Source of the DNA: an uncultured Olsenella sp.
GTDB taxonomy: Bacteria > Actinomycetota > Coriobacteriia > Coriobacteriales > Atopobiaceae
Assembly: GCA_949287335.1 (NCBI GenBank)
Contig: CASEGE010000042.1
Location: 1-39,777, forward strand
DNA length: 39,777 nt
Direction: 5' to 3'
Made by a program: the position numbers and the translations under genes. The notes below the pieces were generated by a model. That model had not been told where the DNA came from and did not search any database. It was given only the letters and a program-made list of their open reading frames with translations. Of the stretch, positions 32,208 through 39,777 are shown piece after piece (position 1 is the stretch's first letter; the number at the start of each line of letters is the position of its first letter).

Positions 32208-32357
32208 CGTCTCCCGAGTGCCTTCGCGCATCGAGGGGCGTGCCGCAAGACGGCTCTTCTCGCTGAAGGTAAACCCAATAAAATACTTGGACGAGTGTAA
32301 GGATTCAATACTCTATCCGTAAACGGCTTGAAAATCTCCTTTTACGTGACTTTTGCG

Positions 32358-32366
32358 TGATATACT
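32358..32366 (+). promoter_or_regulatory. Extended -10 promoter of the carD-like gene
   Basis: TGATATACT fits the extended -10 consensus (TGnTATAAT). No good -35 is needed or seen. The start would fall about 18 bases before the ATG, just ahead of the ribosome site AAAGGAG. Confidence 0.55.
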
Positions 32367-32390
32367 GGTTGAACGTGAAAGGAGTGGCTT

Positions 32391-32888
32391 ATGTATGCCA
32401 TTGGTGAGTACCTTGTCCATCCCGGTCAGGGAGTATGTCGCGTCGAGGATGTGACGGAGGGTGCTCAGGCGGTCTACCAGCTGCTTCCCGTGGGCAAGCG
32501 GCATCCCGTGCACATCAGCTTTCCGGTTGCCAACGAGGCGCGCCTGCGTCCGGTGCTCACGCGCGACGAGGCGCAGCGCATCATCGACGAGTACCCCACC
32601 ATCCAGGTTGAGGAGTTCAGCGCCCGCAACAACTCCCTCGAGGAGGAGCACTACAAAAACGAGATGCGCCAGGGCTCGTGCCGCGACTCGGTGCGCATCG
32701 TCAAGACCTTCCGCGCGCGCATAGCCGACCTCTCCTCGCGCAACAAGAAGCCGCCTGTTGCCTACGAGCGCATTCTCAAGGAGGCCCGCGAGCGCTCGTG
32801 CTCCGAGCTGGCCATCGCGCTGGGCATCACGCCGGAGGATGTTGTGGTGCTCTTTCAGGAGCGCATGGGCGAGACGAGCGAGAACTAG
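32391..32888 (+). CDS. CarD-like transcription regulator
   Basis: This 165-residue protein starts with the CarD/CdnL RNA-polymerase-interacting domain (IGEYLVHPGQGVCRVEDV, about 4-22) followed by an all-helical C-terminal half (SCRDSVRIVKTFRARIADL, KEARERSCSELAIALGI). CarD/CdnL proteins bind the polymerase beta subunit and stabilise open complexes at rRNA and other promoters. ATG 32391 follows GAAAGGAG. It stands alone, with an extended -10 promoter close by. The length and two-domain layout are normal for the family; I cannot say whether it is the main CarD or a paralogue. Confidence 0.88.
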   Translation: MYAIGEYLVHPGQGVCRVEDVTEGAQAVYQLLPVGKRHPVHISFPVANEARLRPVLTRDEAQRIIDEYPTIQVEEFSARNNSLEEEHYKNEMRQGSCRDSVRIVKTFRARIADLSSRNKKPPVAYERILKEARERSCSELAIALGITPEDVVVLFQERMGETSEN

Positions 32889-33089
32889 CGGCCGCCTTGG
32901 CGGCGTGCGCCGCCGGAGGACCCGCGCTCTTCTCGCCGCGCCGTGGACCAGCGCTTCTTGCCGCGCCGCGCGCTCTTGCTCCTTGCCGTGCGTTACCGAA
33001 TTCGCACAGACTCGTGTGCGTGCTGCGAGGATTGGCTCCGTCCTCTAGAATGGGAGGTCACCGAAACGTGCCTATCCCAAGGAGGAACC
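32889..33089. other. Intergenic region with GCGCTCTTCTCGCC-like repeats
   Basis: Three loose direct repeats (GCGCTCTTCTCGCCGCGCC near 32923, CGCTTCTTGCCGCGCC near 32952, GCGCTCTTGCTCCTTGCC near 32970) follow a GGCGGC-GTGC-GCCGCC hairpin at 32899-32914. A -10-like TAGAAT lies near 33046, before the ACT-domain gene. Confidence 0.45.
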
Positions 33090-33395
33090 ATGGCAGCTAG
33101 CGAGCTGGAGACGAACGAGACCGCCGCCGAGAACCGCGCGATCATCACCGTGCTGGGCAGCGACCGCCCCGGCATCGTTGCCTCGGTTGCCGGGGCCCTC
33201 TCCGAGCGCAGGGCCAACATCCTCGACATCTCTCAGACCATCCTGCAGGGCATCTTCACGATGACCATGCTCATCGACCTGGGCTCCGCGAGCTTCTCCG
33301 AGCTCAAGGCCCGCCTCGAGGAGCTCTCCGAGAGCCTTGGCGTGCAGATCACCATGCAGCGCGAAGAGGTCTTCAAGTACATGTACCGCCTCTAG
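33090..33395 (+). CDS. ACT-domain protein (UPF0237-like)
   Basis: This 101-residue protein is a single ACT domain: AIITVLGSDRPGIVASVAGALSERRANILDI, then SQTILQGIFTMTMLIDL. The D-R-P-G-I loop is the usual ligand site (amino acids). Small stand-alone ACT proteins of this type are thought to be regulators that sense amino acids; their partners are unknown. ATG 33090 has a strong GGAGGA site. The citrate synthase gene follows after 61 bases that contain a CGCCGAG-GCGTT-CTCGGCG hairpin at 33423-33441. Confidence 0.85.
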   Translation: MAASELETNETAAENRAIITVLGSDRPGIVASVAGALSERRANILDISQTILQGIFTMTMLIDLGSASFSELKARLEELSESLGVQITMQREEVFKYMYRL

Positions 33396-33422
33396 CCCCG
33401 GGCTGGACGGCTGGACAGGAGA

Positions 33423-33441
33423 CGCCGAGGCGTTCTCGGCG
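33423..33441 (+). other. Hairpin before the citrate synthase gene
   Basis: A 7-bp perfect stem CGCCGAG/CTCGGCG with loop GCGTT, directly upstream of the ribosome site GAGGAGG. It has no U-tract, so it is more likely an RNA-processing or translation element than a terminator. Confidence 0.4.
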
Positions 33442-33456
33442 CCGAGGAGGTAGCTC

Positions 33457-34908
33457 ATGATTCGCATTCCCAAGGGCGGCGGATGGCCCATCCTTACCCC
33501 GCGCGACACGCCGGCCTTTGACCACGTGGCCGATGCCTACCCCATGCCGTCGGTGGGCCTGGGGCTGCCGCCGGTCTCTGACGGGCTCTATCACGGCTAC
33601 GAGGACGTTGACGTGGTTCCGGGCGAGCTCTACACCAAGTACGACGTCAAGCGCGGCCTGCGCAACGCGGACGGCTCGGGCGTGCTCGTGGGCCTCACCA
33701 CGATCTCCAACGTGCACGGCTACAACAAGACCGAGCACGGCGTCGAGCCCGACGAGGGCGACCTCATCTATCGCGGCTATCACGTGGGCGACCTCATCGA
33801 CGCCGCGCAGTCCGAGGACCGCTTTGGCTACGAGGAGGTTGCCTACCTGCTCATTGCCGGCAAGCTGCCCACCCACGAGGAGCTGGACGACTTCCGCGCC
33901 CGCATCGACGCGCGCAAGCAGCTCCCTGAGGGCTACCTCGGCATCTTCCCGCGCGCCACGTACAGCCACAACATCATGAACGTGCTGCAGCGCGCGACGC
34001 TTCTGCTCTACGCCTTTGACCCCACGCCCGATGACACCTCGCCCACGCACGAGATTGACGTGGCCCTCTCGCTCCTTGGCCGCTGGCCGCGCACGGCCGC
34101 CGTGGCGCACGCCGCGCACGCCGCGCAGATGAAGGACGAGAAGCTCATGGTGCCGCCGGTGCGCGAGGGCTACACGATGGCCGAGACGGTTCTCGACGTC
34201 CTGCGCAGCGAGGACGGCTTCACCCACGAGGAGGCCATGCTCCTCGACGTCATGCTCATCCTGCACGCCGAGCACGGCGGCGGCAACAACTCCACGTTCA
34301 CCACGCGCGTCCTCTCGTCCTCCGGGACCGACGCGTACTCGGCCTACGCGGCGGCCATCGGCTCGCTCAAGGGTCCCAAGCACGGCGGCGCCAACTTCAA
34401 GGTCTCGCAGATGATCGACGACGTTGCCTCCCACGTGCGCAACTGGGACAGCGACGACGAGCTGGCGGGCTATCTCGAGAAGATCGTCCGCAAGGAGGCC
34501 TTTGACAAGACCGGGCTCATCTATGGCCTCGGACATGCCGTCTACACGCTCTCGGACCCGCGCGCGCAGCTCGTGAAGAAGTACGCGCGCAAGGTTGCCG
34601 CCGAGAAGGGCCAGGCCGAGCGCCTGGAGCTCATCGAGGGCATCGAGCGGCTTGGCCCGCAGGTCATGCGTGACGTCAAGGGCTCCGGCAAGCCCATCTG
34701 CGCCAACATCGACCTCTACACGGGGTTCATCTACTCGATGCTGGGCATCGAGCCGGACCTCTACACCGCCATCTTCGCGATGGCGCGCCTTGCCGGCTGG
34801 ACGGCGCACCGCATGGAGGAGCTCTACGGCGCGGGGCGCATCATCCGTCCGGCGTACAACTCCGTCATGCCCCACAGCGGCGAGTACGTGCCCATCGACG
34901 AGCGCTAG
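33457..34908 (+). CDS. gltA: Citrate synthase
   Basis: This 483-residue enzyme condenses oxaloacetate with acetyl-CoA. The catalytic residues can be placed at His309 (LKGPKHGGAN), His360 (YGLGHAVYTLSDPRA) and Asp419 (CANIDLYTGF), and the AEHGGGNNSTFTTRVLSSSGTDAYS stretch is typical. The extended N-terminus (about 60 residues before YDVKRGLRN) and Ala after the second active-site His, where many citrate synthases have Arg (GHRVY), mark a divergent subfamily. A 2-methylcitrate synthase role cannot be excluded. The window shows no other TCA-cycle gene, so it probably feeds glutamate synthesis. Confidence 0.93.
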   Translation: MIRIPKGGGWPILTPRDTPAFDHVADAYPMPSVGLGLPPVSDGLYHGYEDVDVVPGELYTKYDVKRGLRNADGSGVLVGLTTISNVHGYNKTEHGVEPDEGDLIYRGYHVGDLIDAAQSEDRFGYEEVAYLLIAGKLPTHEELDDFRARIDARKQLPEGYLGIFPRATYSHNIMNVLQRATLLLYAFDPTPDDTSPTHEIDVALSLLGRWPRTAAVAHAAHAAQMKDEKLMVPPVREGYTMAETVLDVLRSEDGFTHEEAMLLDVMLILHAEHGGGNNSTFTTRVLSSSGTDAYSAYAAAIGSLKGPKHGGANFKVSQMIDDVASHVRNWDSDDELAGYLEKIVRKEAFDKTGLIYGLGHAVYTLSDPRAQLVKKYARKVAAEKGQAERLELIEGIERLGPQVMRDVKGSGKPICANIDLYTGFIYSMLGIEPDLYTAIFAMARLAGWTAHRMEELYGAGRIIRPAYNSVMPHSGEYVPIDER

Positions 34909-34950
34909 CCCCGTGCGGCGCGCGGCTGGGGTCGGCAGGAGGAGGCTCGG

Positions 34951-36987
34951 GTGAGGCAGGCGGTCGTGGGGCTCTTGGCGCACGTGGACGCGGGCAAGAC
35001 CACGCTCGCGGAGGCGATGCTCGAGGCCTCGGGTGCCGTGCGCGCCGCCGGTCGCGTGGACAGCGGCAGCTCGCACCTGGACACCAACGCCATGGAGCGC
35101 GAGCGCGGCATCACGATTTTCTCGGCGCAGGCGGCGTTTGACTGGGGCGCTGGGAACGGTCGCGGCGGCGCTGGGGACGGCGCCCACATCATGCTCGTGG
35201 ACGCGCCCGGCCACGTGGACTTTTCCGCGGAGGCCGAGCGCACGCTCGCCGCGCTCGACTACGCCATCTTGGTGGTGGGCGCGGGCGACGGCGTGCAGGG
35301 TCACACCGAGACCCTGTGGGACCTGCTCGCACGCTACGAGGTGCCCACCTTCGTCTTTGTGAACAAGTGCGACCTGGAAAACCCCGGGCGAGAAGCGCTT
35401 CTTGCCGAGCTGGCCTTGCGGCTCTCGCCGGGCTGCGTTGACGCGGAGGCGCTGCTCGCGGGCGAGCCGGGTGCGCTGGAGGACGTGGCCTCGGCGGAGG
35501 AGGACGCGCTCGAGGAGTACCTGGAGACGGGCGCGCTCTCGGCGGATACGCTGCGGCGTCTGGTGGCCGGGCGCGCGCTCTTCCCGGTCTTCTTTGGTGC
35601 CGCGCTGCGCGGCGAGGGAGTGCGTGAGCTGCTCGACGGCACGTGCGCGCTTCTTGCCGAGAAGCGCTGGCCGGAGGAGCTTGCGGCGCGGGTGTATCGC
35701 GTGAGCCGTGGGTCTCGCGGCGAGCGCCTTGCGTGGGTGAAGGTCACGGGCGGGACGCTGCGCGCAAAGATGCAGCTCTCGGGCGTGGACCACCGCGGCG
35801 AACCGTGGGCCGAGAAGATCAACGAGGTGCGCCTCTACCAGGGCTCGAGCTTTGAGACCGTGGCCGAGGTGGGCGCTGGGCGCATCTGTGCCGTTACGGG
35901 CCTTACGCATGTGGTGCCGGGAAGCGCCCTTGGCGCGGAGCCTGAGGGCGCAAACCCGGTGCTCGCGCCCGTCCTGTCCTATCAGGTGATTCCAGAGCCG
36001 GGTGCGGACGTTTCCGCCCTGGTGCGGGCGCTGCGCGAGCTTGCCGACGAGGACCCGATGCTGGGCGTCACCTGGCAGGAGCAGCTGCAAGAGGTGCACG
36101 TCCAGCTCATGGGCGAGGTTCAGCAGGACGTTGTTGCCGAGCTGCTGCGCGAGCGCTACGGCTTTGTGGTGACGTTTGGGCCTGGCGGGATTCTCTACCG
36201 AGAGACGTTGACCGCGCCCGCCGAGGGCGTGGGCCACTTCGAGCCGCTGCGACACTACGCCGAGGCGAGACTTCTGGTGGAGCCGCTGCCGCGCGGGGCG
36301 GGGGTGGAGTTTGGCACGCGCTGCTCCACGGACGAGCTTGACCTCAACTGGCAGCGCCTCATCCTCACCAATGCCATGGAGCGCGACCACCTGGGCGTTC
36401 TTATCGGCGCCCCGCTCGCTGACGTGCGGATCACGCTGCTTGCGGGACGCGCGCATCCCAAGCACACCGAGGGCGGGGACTTTAGACAGGCCACCTATCG
36501 AGCCGTGCGGCAGGCGCTCATGGGCGCTCGCGAGCGCGGGGAGTGCGAGCTCCTGGAGCCGTGGTATCGATTTAGGCTGACGGTTCCCGAGGAGCGAGTG
36601 GGCAGGGCGCTCACCGACCTCACACGCATGTCGGCGGAGTTTGGTGCGCCGGCCGCAGCGGGCAACATGGCCCGCATCGAGGGGGAGGTGCCGGCATCCG
36701 AGGTGGGGGAGTACGCGCTTGAGGTGGCGCGCTACACAGGCGGTCGAGGGCGCATCTCGCTTGAGCTTGCTGGCTACCGCGTCTGCCACAATGCGGGCGA
36801 GATTGTTGCCGCCGCGGCCTACGATCCCGAGGCCGACCTCCCCAACACGCCGGACTCGGTCTTCTGCAGCCACGGCGCCGGACACACCGTCAAGTGGTAC
36901 GACGTGCCGTCGTGCGCCCACACTGCTGTGGACCCGGCGCGCCTGCGCCCGTATCGCCCCGCCGACGCCTCGTTCTTCTCGGCGTGA
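34951..36987 (+). CDS. TetM/TetO-like ribosomal-protection-type GTPase
   Basis: This 678-residue EF-G paralogue has G motifs AHVDAGKTT (10-18), NAMERERGITIFSAQA, DAPGHVDFSAE and FVNKCD, then domains II-V including GEVQQDVVAELLRERYGFVV. The C-terminal region ends HTVKWYDVPSCAH. Proteins of this build displace tetracycline from the ribosome in the TetM/TetO group, but many chromosomal relatives in actinobacteria have unknown roles. The GTG start follows GGAGGAGGCTCGG. It is read in the same direction as citrate synthase after 42 bases. Resistance cannot be inferred from the sequence alone. Confidence 0.88.
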   Translation: MRQAVVGLLAHVDAGKTTLAEAMLEASGAVRAAGRVDSGSSHLDTNAMERERGITIFSAQAAFDWGAGNGRGGAGDGAHIMLVDAPGHVDFSAEAERTLAALDYAILVVGAGDGVQGHTETLWDLLARYEVPTFVFVNKCDLENPGREALLAELALRLSPGCVDAEALLAGEPGALEDVASAEEDALEEYLETGALSADTLRRLVAGRALFPVFFGAALRGEGVRELLDGTCALLAEKRWPEELAARVYRVSRGSRGERLAWVKVTGGTLRAKMQLSGVDHRGEPWAEKINEVRLYQGSSFETVAEVGAGRICAVTGLTHVVPGSALGAEPEGANPVLAPVLSYQVIPEPGADVSALVRALRELADEDPMLGVTWQEQLQEVHVQLMGEVQQDVVAELLRERYGFVVTFGPGGILYRETLTAPAEGVGHFEPLRHYAEARLLVEPLPRGAGVEFGTRCSTDELDLNWQRLILTNAMERDHLGVLIGAPLADVRITLLAGRAHPKHTEGGDFRQATYRAVRQALMGARERGECELLEPWYRFRLTVPEERVGRALTDLTRMSAEFGAPAAAGNMARIEGEVPASEVGEYALEVARYTGGRGRISLELAGYRVCHNAGEIVAAAAYDPEADLPNTPDSVFCSHGAGHTVKWYDVPSCAHTAVDPARLRPYRPADASFFSA

Positions 36988-37123
36988 CACTTGGTGCGGA
37001 GAGTTTTTCAGTCTTATCGTTGTCCCAGCTCAATAGCGGTGTCAAAGGGTTTGGACAGGCCGTGCGGCCCATGATGGGTTGCTGCGGAGGTGCCAGGGGG
37101 TATCCTTGCTCCAAGGAGGCATC

Positions 37124-37735
37124 ATGGGCGAGCAGCAGACATCGCGGCAGATCATCGGTTCTCGCATCCGCGAGCGTCGCGAGGCGGCGGGCATCTCGCA
37201 GGGCGAGCTGGCCAAGCGTGTCTATGTGGCTCGTCAGACCGTAAACAACTGGGAGACGGGCAAGACCCTCATTGACGTGCAGAGCCTCGTGCTCGTGGCC
37301 GAGGCGCTGGGCATCTCGGCGAGTGAGCTTCTGGGCGAGAGGGGTGTCGAGGCCGTGCGCGCCGAGGCGGAGGATCGCCACAAGCTCATCGTGCTTCTCG
37401 GTGCGTTTTTCTTGGTGTACCTGACGTATTTTGTGAGCCTGGCGATTCGCATTGCCGTGGGCAGCACCTTGGATGAGGGGCCTCGTCTTGTGCTTGTCGT
37501 TGTGACTGGGGTATCTGCGCTTTTGTCTGGCGCGGGTTGGTATCTCATCGGCCGCTTCATGAGGACTCATGACCTTCGCACGGCTGCTCGGCTCGTGGCG
37601 TTTCTTGAGGGGCGCGATCCCGCCGAGGCGCTGCCGAATAGCTTTTTCTACACGTGGATTCTTCCGGCGTGGGGGATCTGGTGGTGGCTTGTCTTTGTCG
37701 CCTTGTTTTTACTGGTCATGGTTGTGACTTTGTAG
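37124..37735 (+). CDS. XRE-family regulator with membrane helices
   Basis: This 203-residue protein begins with an XRE helix-turn-helix (IRERREAAGISQGELAKRVYVARQTVNNWE, about 15-45). A linker and three to four hydrophobic segments follow (LIVLLGAFFLVYLTYFVSLAI; LVLVVVTGVSALLSGAGWYLI; WILPAWGIWWWLVFVALFLLVMVV). Such membrane-anchored regulators may sense envelope signals and bind DNA nearby. ATG 37124 has AAGGAGG 4 bases upstream. A possible promoter (TTGCTG, 16 bp, TATCCT at 37101) is very close to the start. Confidence 0.85.
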   Translation: MGEQQTSRQIIGSRIRERREAAGISQGELAKRVYVARQTVNNWETGKTLIDVQSLVLVAEALGISASELLGERGVEAVRAEAEDRHKLIVLLGAFFLVYLTYFVSLAIRIAVGSTLDEGPRLVLVVVTGVSALLSGAGWYLIGRFMRTHDLRTAARLVAFLEGRDPAEALPNSFFYTWILPAWGIWWWLVFVALFLLVMVVTL

Positions 37736-37752
37736 TTTGCGATAGAGGACTG

Positions 37753-37779
37753 TTGCTTTTCCGCGAAAGCCGCTATCAT
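37753..37779 (+). promoter_or_regulatory. Likely promoter of the MFS transporter gene
   Basis: -10-like TATCAT (37774-37779) with TTGCTT (37753-37758) 15 bp upstream. The spacing is short, so the -35 assignment is uncertain. Confidence 0.4.
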
Positions 37780-37783
37780 GTGT

Positions 37784-37797
37784 TGGAAACGTTTCCA
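37784..37797. promoter_or_regulatory. LacI/CcpA-type operator overlapping the start site
   Basis: TGGAAACGTTTCCA is a perfect 14-bp palindrome with the central CG typical of LacI-family operators and cre sites. It begins 5 bases after the -10 box, so a bound repressor would block the promoter. Confidence 0.65.
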
Positions 37798-37822
37798 TAG
37801 CGGTGAAGGGGGAGGGCGCGTC

Positions 37823-39007
37823 GTGTCCCTTGTGCTTCTAGTTGTCATCTACGTGGCGTTTGTGGGCCTGGGCATACCTGACTCGCTCTTTGGCGCGGCG
37901 TGGCCGGCCATGCACCCAGACCTCGACGTTCCCGTCTCGTGGGGCAGCCTCGTCACGATGATCACCTGCTGCGGGACCATTGTCTCAAGCCTCTCCTCCG
38001 CCGCGCTCATCGGACGCTTTGGGACCGGGCGGGTGACGGCAGTCTCCACCGCGCTCACCGCTGCGGCGCTCGCGGGCTTTGCCGTGGCCCCGAGCTTCGT
38101 CTGGCTGTGCCTGCTTGCGATTCCCCTGGGGCTTGGCGCGGGCGCCATCGATACGGCGCTCAACAACTACGTGGCCCTGCACTATCGCGCCACACATATG
38201 AACTTCCTGCACTGCGCCTATGGCGTGGGTATTACGGTGAGCCCGTTTTTGATGTCGCTGGCGCTCTCGGGCGGTACGTGGCGCGATGGCTACCTCGAGG
38301 CGGCGGCCGTTCAGGCGGCGATTATGGCTGCCACGATAGCGATTTTGCCGCTGTGGTCCCGTGTGGGCCACGAGACGGGGGCGAACGAGGGCCCCGACGA
38401 GCCCGAGGTTCGCGCGATGAGTCCGCTCGCGCTTGTTCGTCGTCGTGACGTGCGGCTGGCATGCCTCGTCTTTCTTGCTTCCGTGGCCATTGAGGGCGTC
38501 TGCAACACCTGGGGGTCGAGCTACCTCGTGAACGCGCGCGGCATGGGCGCGGGTGAGGCCGCTGGTATGGTGACGGTCTACTATGTGGGTGTGACCGCGG
38601 GGCGCTTCCTATCCGGGGTGCTTGCCAACCGGCTCAGCAGTAAGCAGCTCGTGGGCCTGGGGCAGGCGATCACCTTTGCTGCCGTGCTTGTGCTTCTTGC
38701 CCCGCTGCCTCTCGCGGCGGCGACGGTGGGACTCTTCCTCGTGGGCTTTGGCAACAGCCCGCTCTACCCCAACATGTTGCACCTCACGCCGCGGCTCTTT
38801 GGCCGCGACCTCTCGCAGGCTGTGATCGGAGTCCAGATGGCGGCATCCTATGTGGGGGCGCTCACGCTGCCGCCGCTCTTTGGCGTGGTTGCGGAGCGTG
38901 TGGGCTTCTGGGTCTTTCCGGTTGCGCTCTTTGTGCTCTCTGCTGTGGTGCTCGCGGCGTTTCTTGGTCTCATGGTTCTCAAGGGGTGGAAGCCTCAGCG
39001 GGGCTAA
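37823..39007 (+). CDS. MFS transporter
   Basis: This protein of about 394 residues has 12 hydrophobic helices in two six-helix halves: LVLLVVIYVAFVGLGIPDSLFG, then LNNYVALHYRATHMNFLHCAYGVG between, and FLVGFGNSPLYPNMLHL in the second half. The motifs resemble the FucP/sugar branch of MFS permeases (GLGIPDSLFG, HCAYGVG, GFGNSPLYP). GTG 37823 has GGGGGAGGG upstream; the longer frame from 37778 covers the operator and is unlikely. A LacI-type operator in its promoter suggests sugar-controlled expression. The substrate is not known. Confidence 0.88.
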   Translation: MSLVLLVVIYVAFVGLGIPDSLFGAAWPAMHPDLDVPVSWGSLVTMITCCGTIVSSLSSAALIGRFGTGRVTAVSTALTAAALAGFAVAPSFVWLCLLAIPLGLGAGAIDTALNNYVALHYRATHMNFLHCAYGVGITVSPFLMSLALSGGTWRDGYLEAAAVQAAIMAATIAILPLWSRVGHETGANEGPDEPEVRAMSPLALVRRRDVRLACLVFLASVAIEGVCNTWGSSYLVNARGMGAGEAAGMVTVYYVGVTAGRFLSGVLANRLSSKQLVGLGQAITFAAVLVLLAPLPLAAATVGLFLVGFGNSPLYPNMLHLTPRLFGRDLSQAVIGVQMAASYVGALTLPPLFGVVAERVGFWVFPVALFVLSAVVLAAFLGLMVLKGWKPQRG

Positions 39008-39058
39008 AATGAGCGCAAGGAGGACCTGCGTACGCGTCTGCGAGGTAGGGGGCGGGAT

Positions 39059-39520
39059 ATGCGCGGTCAAAGGGAACAACCTGAGCTTGTGTTTCGCGGA
39101 CGGTTGGCACCGTGGTACGGCGTGCTCTGCGGCTTGGTTGCCGTGATCGTTGCCGTTCTCGCGCTGCAGACGACCCTCCCCGTCTTTGTTCCGATTGCGG
39201 TGCTGGTTGTGGCCGAGCTCGTTCTTCTGCCTGCTGCGGTGCGCAATCGCGTGGAGCTCTACTCTGACCACCTTGAGGCCGTCTTTGGTTGGAATCGTGT
39301 GGTCATCCCCTATGATGACGTGCGCGGTGTTCACGGCCTGGATGGCAGTGCCGGGCAGTTCACCTCGCATCTCTGCACCGCGTCGTCCGTGGGTGTCTTC
39401 ATCGAAGCCCCGCGTGATGGTGACGCCGCAGTCTCGGTGATAGACAACGAAGGCCTGATGCGCGAGCTCGTTTGCCGCGCGGGCCTTGATGGGCGGGGCG
39501 CGCCGGCGCAAGAGGGATAG
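39059..39520 (+). CDS. Small membrane protein with PH-like domain
   Basis: This 153-residue protein has two adjacent hydrophobic helices (WYGVLCGLVAVIVAVLAL and PVFVPIAVLVVAELVLLPAAV) followed by a soluble part of the bacterial PH (YyaB/DUF-type) style: RVELYSDHLEAVFGWNRVVIPYDDV, then SVIDNEGLM. The function is unknown. The ATG at 39059 follows AGGTAGGGGGCGGG. It may be co-transcribed with the MFS gene 51 bases upstream. Confidence 0.65.
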   Translation: MRGQREQPELVFRGRLAPWYGVLCGLVAVIVAVLALQTTLPVFVPIAVLVVAELVLLPAAVRNRVELYSDHLEAVFGWNRVVIPYDDVRGVHGLDGSAGQFTSHLCTASSVGVFIEAPRDGDAAVSVIDNEGLMRELVCRAGLDGRGAPAQEG

Positions 39521-39583
39521 GGCGGCCGAGCGCCTTCGCTCGAGGCTTTCCTCGGGCGCCTCATGCGCGGTTCCAGCTGAAGG

Positions 39584-39768
39584 GCTGTGCAAAAGTGCCG
39601 CTCGTGCCACAAATCGCGGATGCGCTGTGCAAAAGTCGCGTTCGTGCCACATGTTTTTAGGGGTGCCCCGAGTAGCTGGAACGGAAAAGGCCAGATAGCA
39701 ACATAAATAATAAAACCAAAAACGCCTCGACAGCCCAATTTGATGTGGCACGAACGCGACTTTTGCAC
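39584..39768. repeat. Interspersed repeat family: two direct copies and one inverted copy
   Basis: The unit begins GCTGTGCAAAAGT and ends CGTGCCACA (28 bp). Copies lie at 39584-39611 and 39624-39651 (period 40), with an inverted copy at 39744-39768. GTTCCAGCT (39570-39578) and AGCTGGAAC (39672-39680 region) form a wider inverted repeat. The build (about 27-bp unit, about 40-bp period, inverted copy downstream) mirrors the array at 28864-29267. The last 257 bases contain no gene. Confidence 0.7.
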
Positions 39769-39777
39769 GCGGCTTTG

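Noticed and set aside
33373-36990. 1205-codon open frame antisense to citrate synthase and the TetM-like gene
   Set aside because: Third-position GC bias opens this frame; both sense genes have full catalytic motifs.

Overview
The window is GC-rich chromosomal DNA. It reads as a Coriobacteriia-type actinobacterium (Olsenella/Atopobium-like). This is an inference from gene style, the CarD, KUP, S10-peptidase and TetM-like gene set, and frequent GTG starts; no rRNA or other marker gene is present to prove it. I found no tRNA or rRNA genes and no CRISPR array.

Layout. (1) 1-4690, core-like: the end of an ABC-F-type ATPase, a KUP potassium transporter (both minus strand) and a divergent S10 serine carboxypeptidase ending in an elaborate hairpin plus terminator. 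(2) 4793-6259: an AlbA_2-type regulator. (3) 6424-20493, a surface-glycan locus with its own switch. A serine recombinase lies next to a ~0.14 kb segment bounded by two 16-bp sites that are identical dyads except for a non-palindromic 2-bp core (AC versus GT, in inverted orientation). The segment carries a TATAAT promoter aimed at a NusG/LoaP-like antiterminator. After a G9 tract come a priming sugar-phosphate transferase, glycosyltransferases, two pyruvyl-transferase-family genes, FrhB/ferredoxin-type genes, a Wzy-like polymerase and a Wzx-like flippase. Part of it (about 13.3-15.7 kb) is clearly AT-richer and looks imported.

(4) 20500-28700, an accessory region. A phage portal gene is broken by an IS256-family element with a perfect 8-bp target duplication. 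It is followed by defence and toxin-antitoxin genes: a COG3950/PtuA-like ATPase with a truncated HNH partner (apparently a broken Septu/retron-type pair), a Panacea antitoxin with a RelA/SpoT-type toxSAS toxin, and a DUF3800 gene with a two-hairpin leader RNA. (5) 28690-29508: about 0.8 kb of non-coding DNA with a striking mirror-symmetric repeat array (five 26-bp units one way, five the other) and a row of short palindromes in front of an rlmKL-like gene. (6) 29509-39520, core-like: RlmKL-like methyltransferase, GtrA, CarD, ACT-domain protein, citrate synthase, TetM-like GTPase, XRE regulator, MFS transporter with a LacI-type operator, and a small membrane protein. The window ends in a second, smaller repeat cluster built like the 29 kb array.

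How it works together (inference): the recombinase would flip the promoter of the antiterminator gene, and the antiterminator would allow transcription through the long glycan operon. Surface glycan would then be phase-variable as a block, possibly with G-tract slippage as a second layer.
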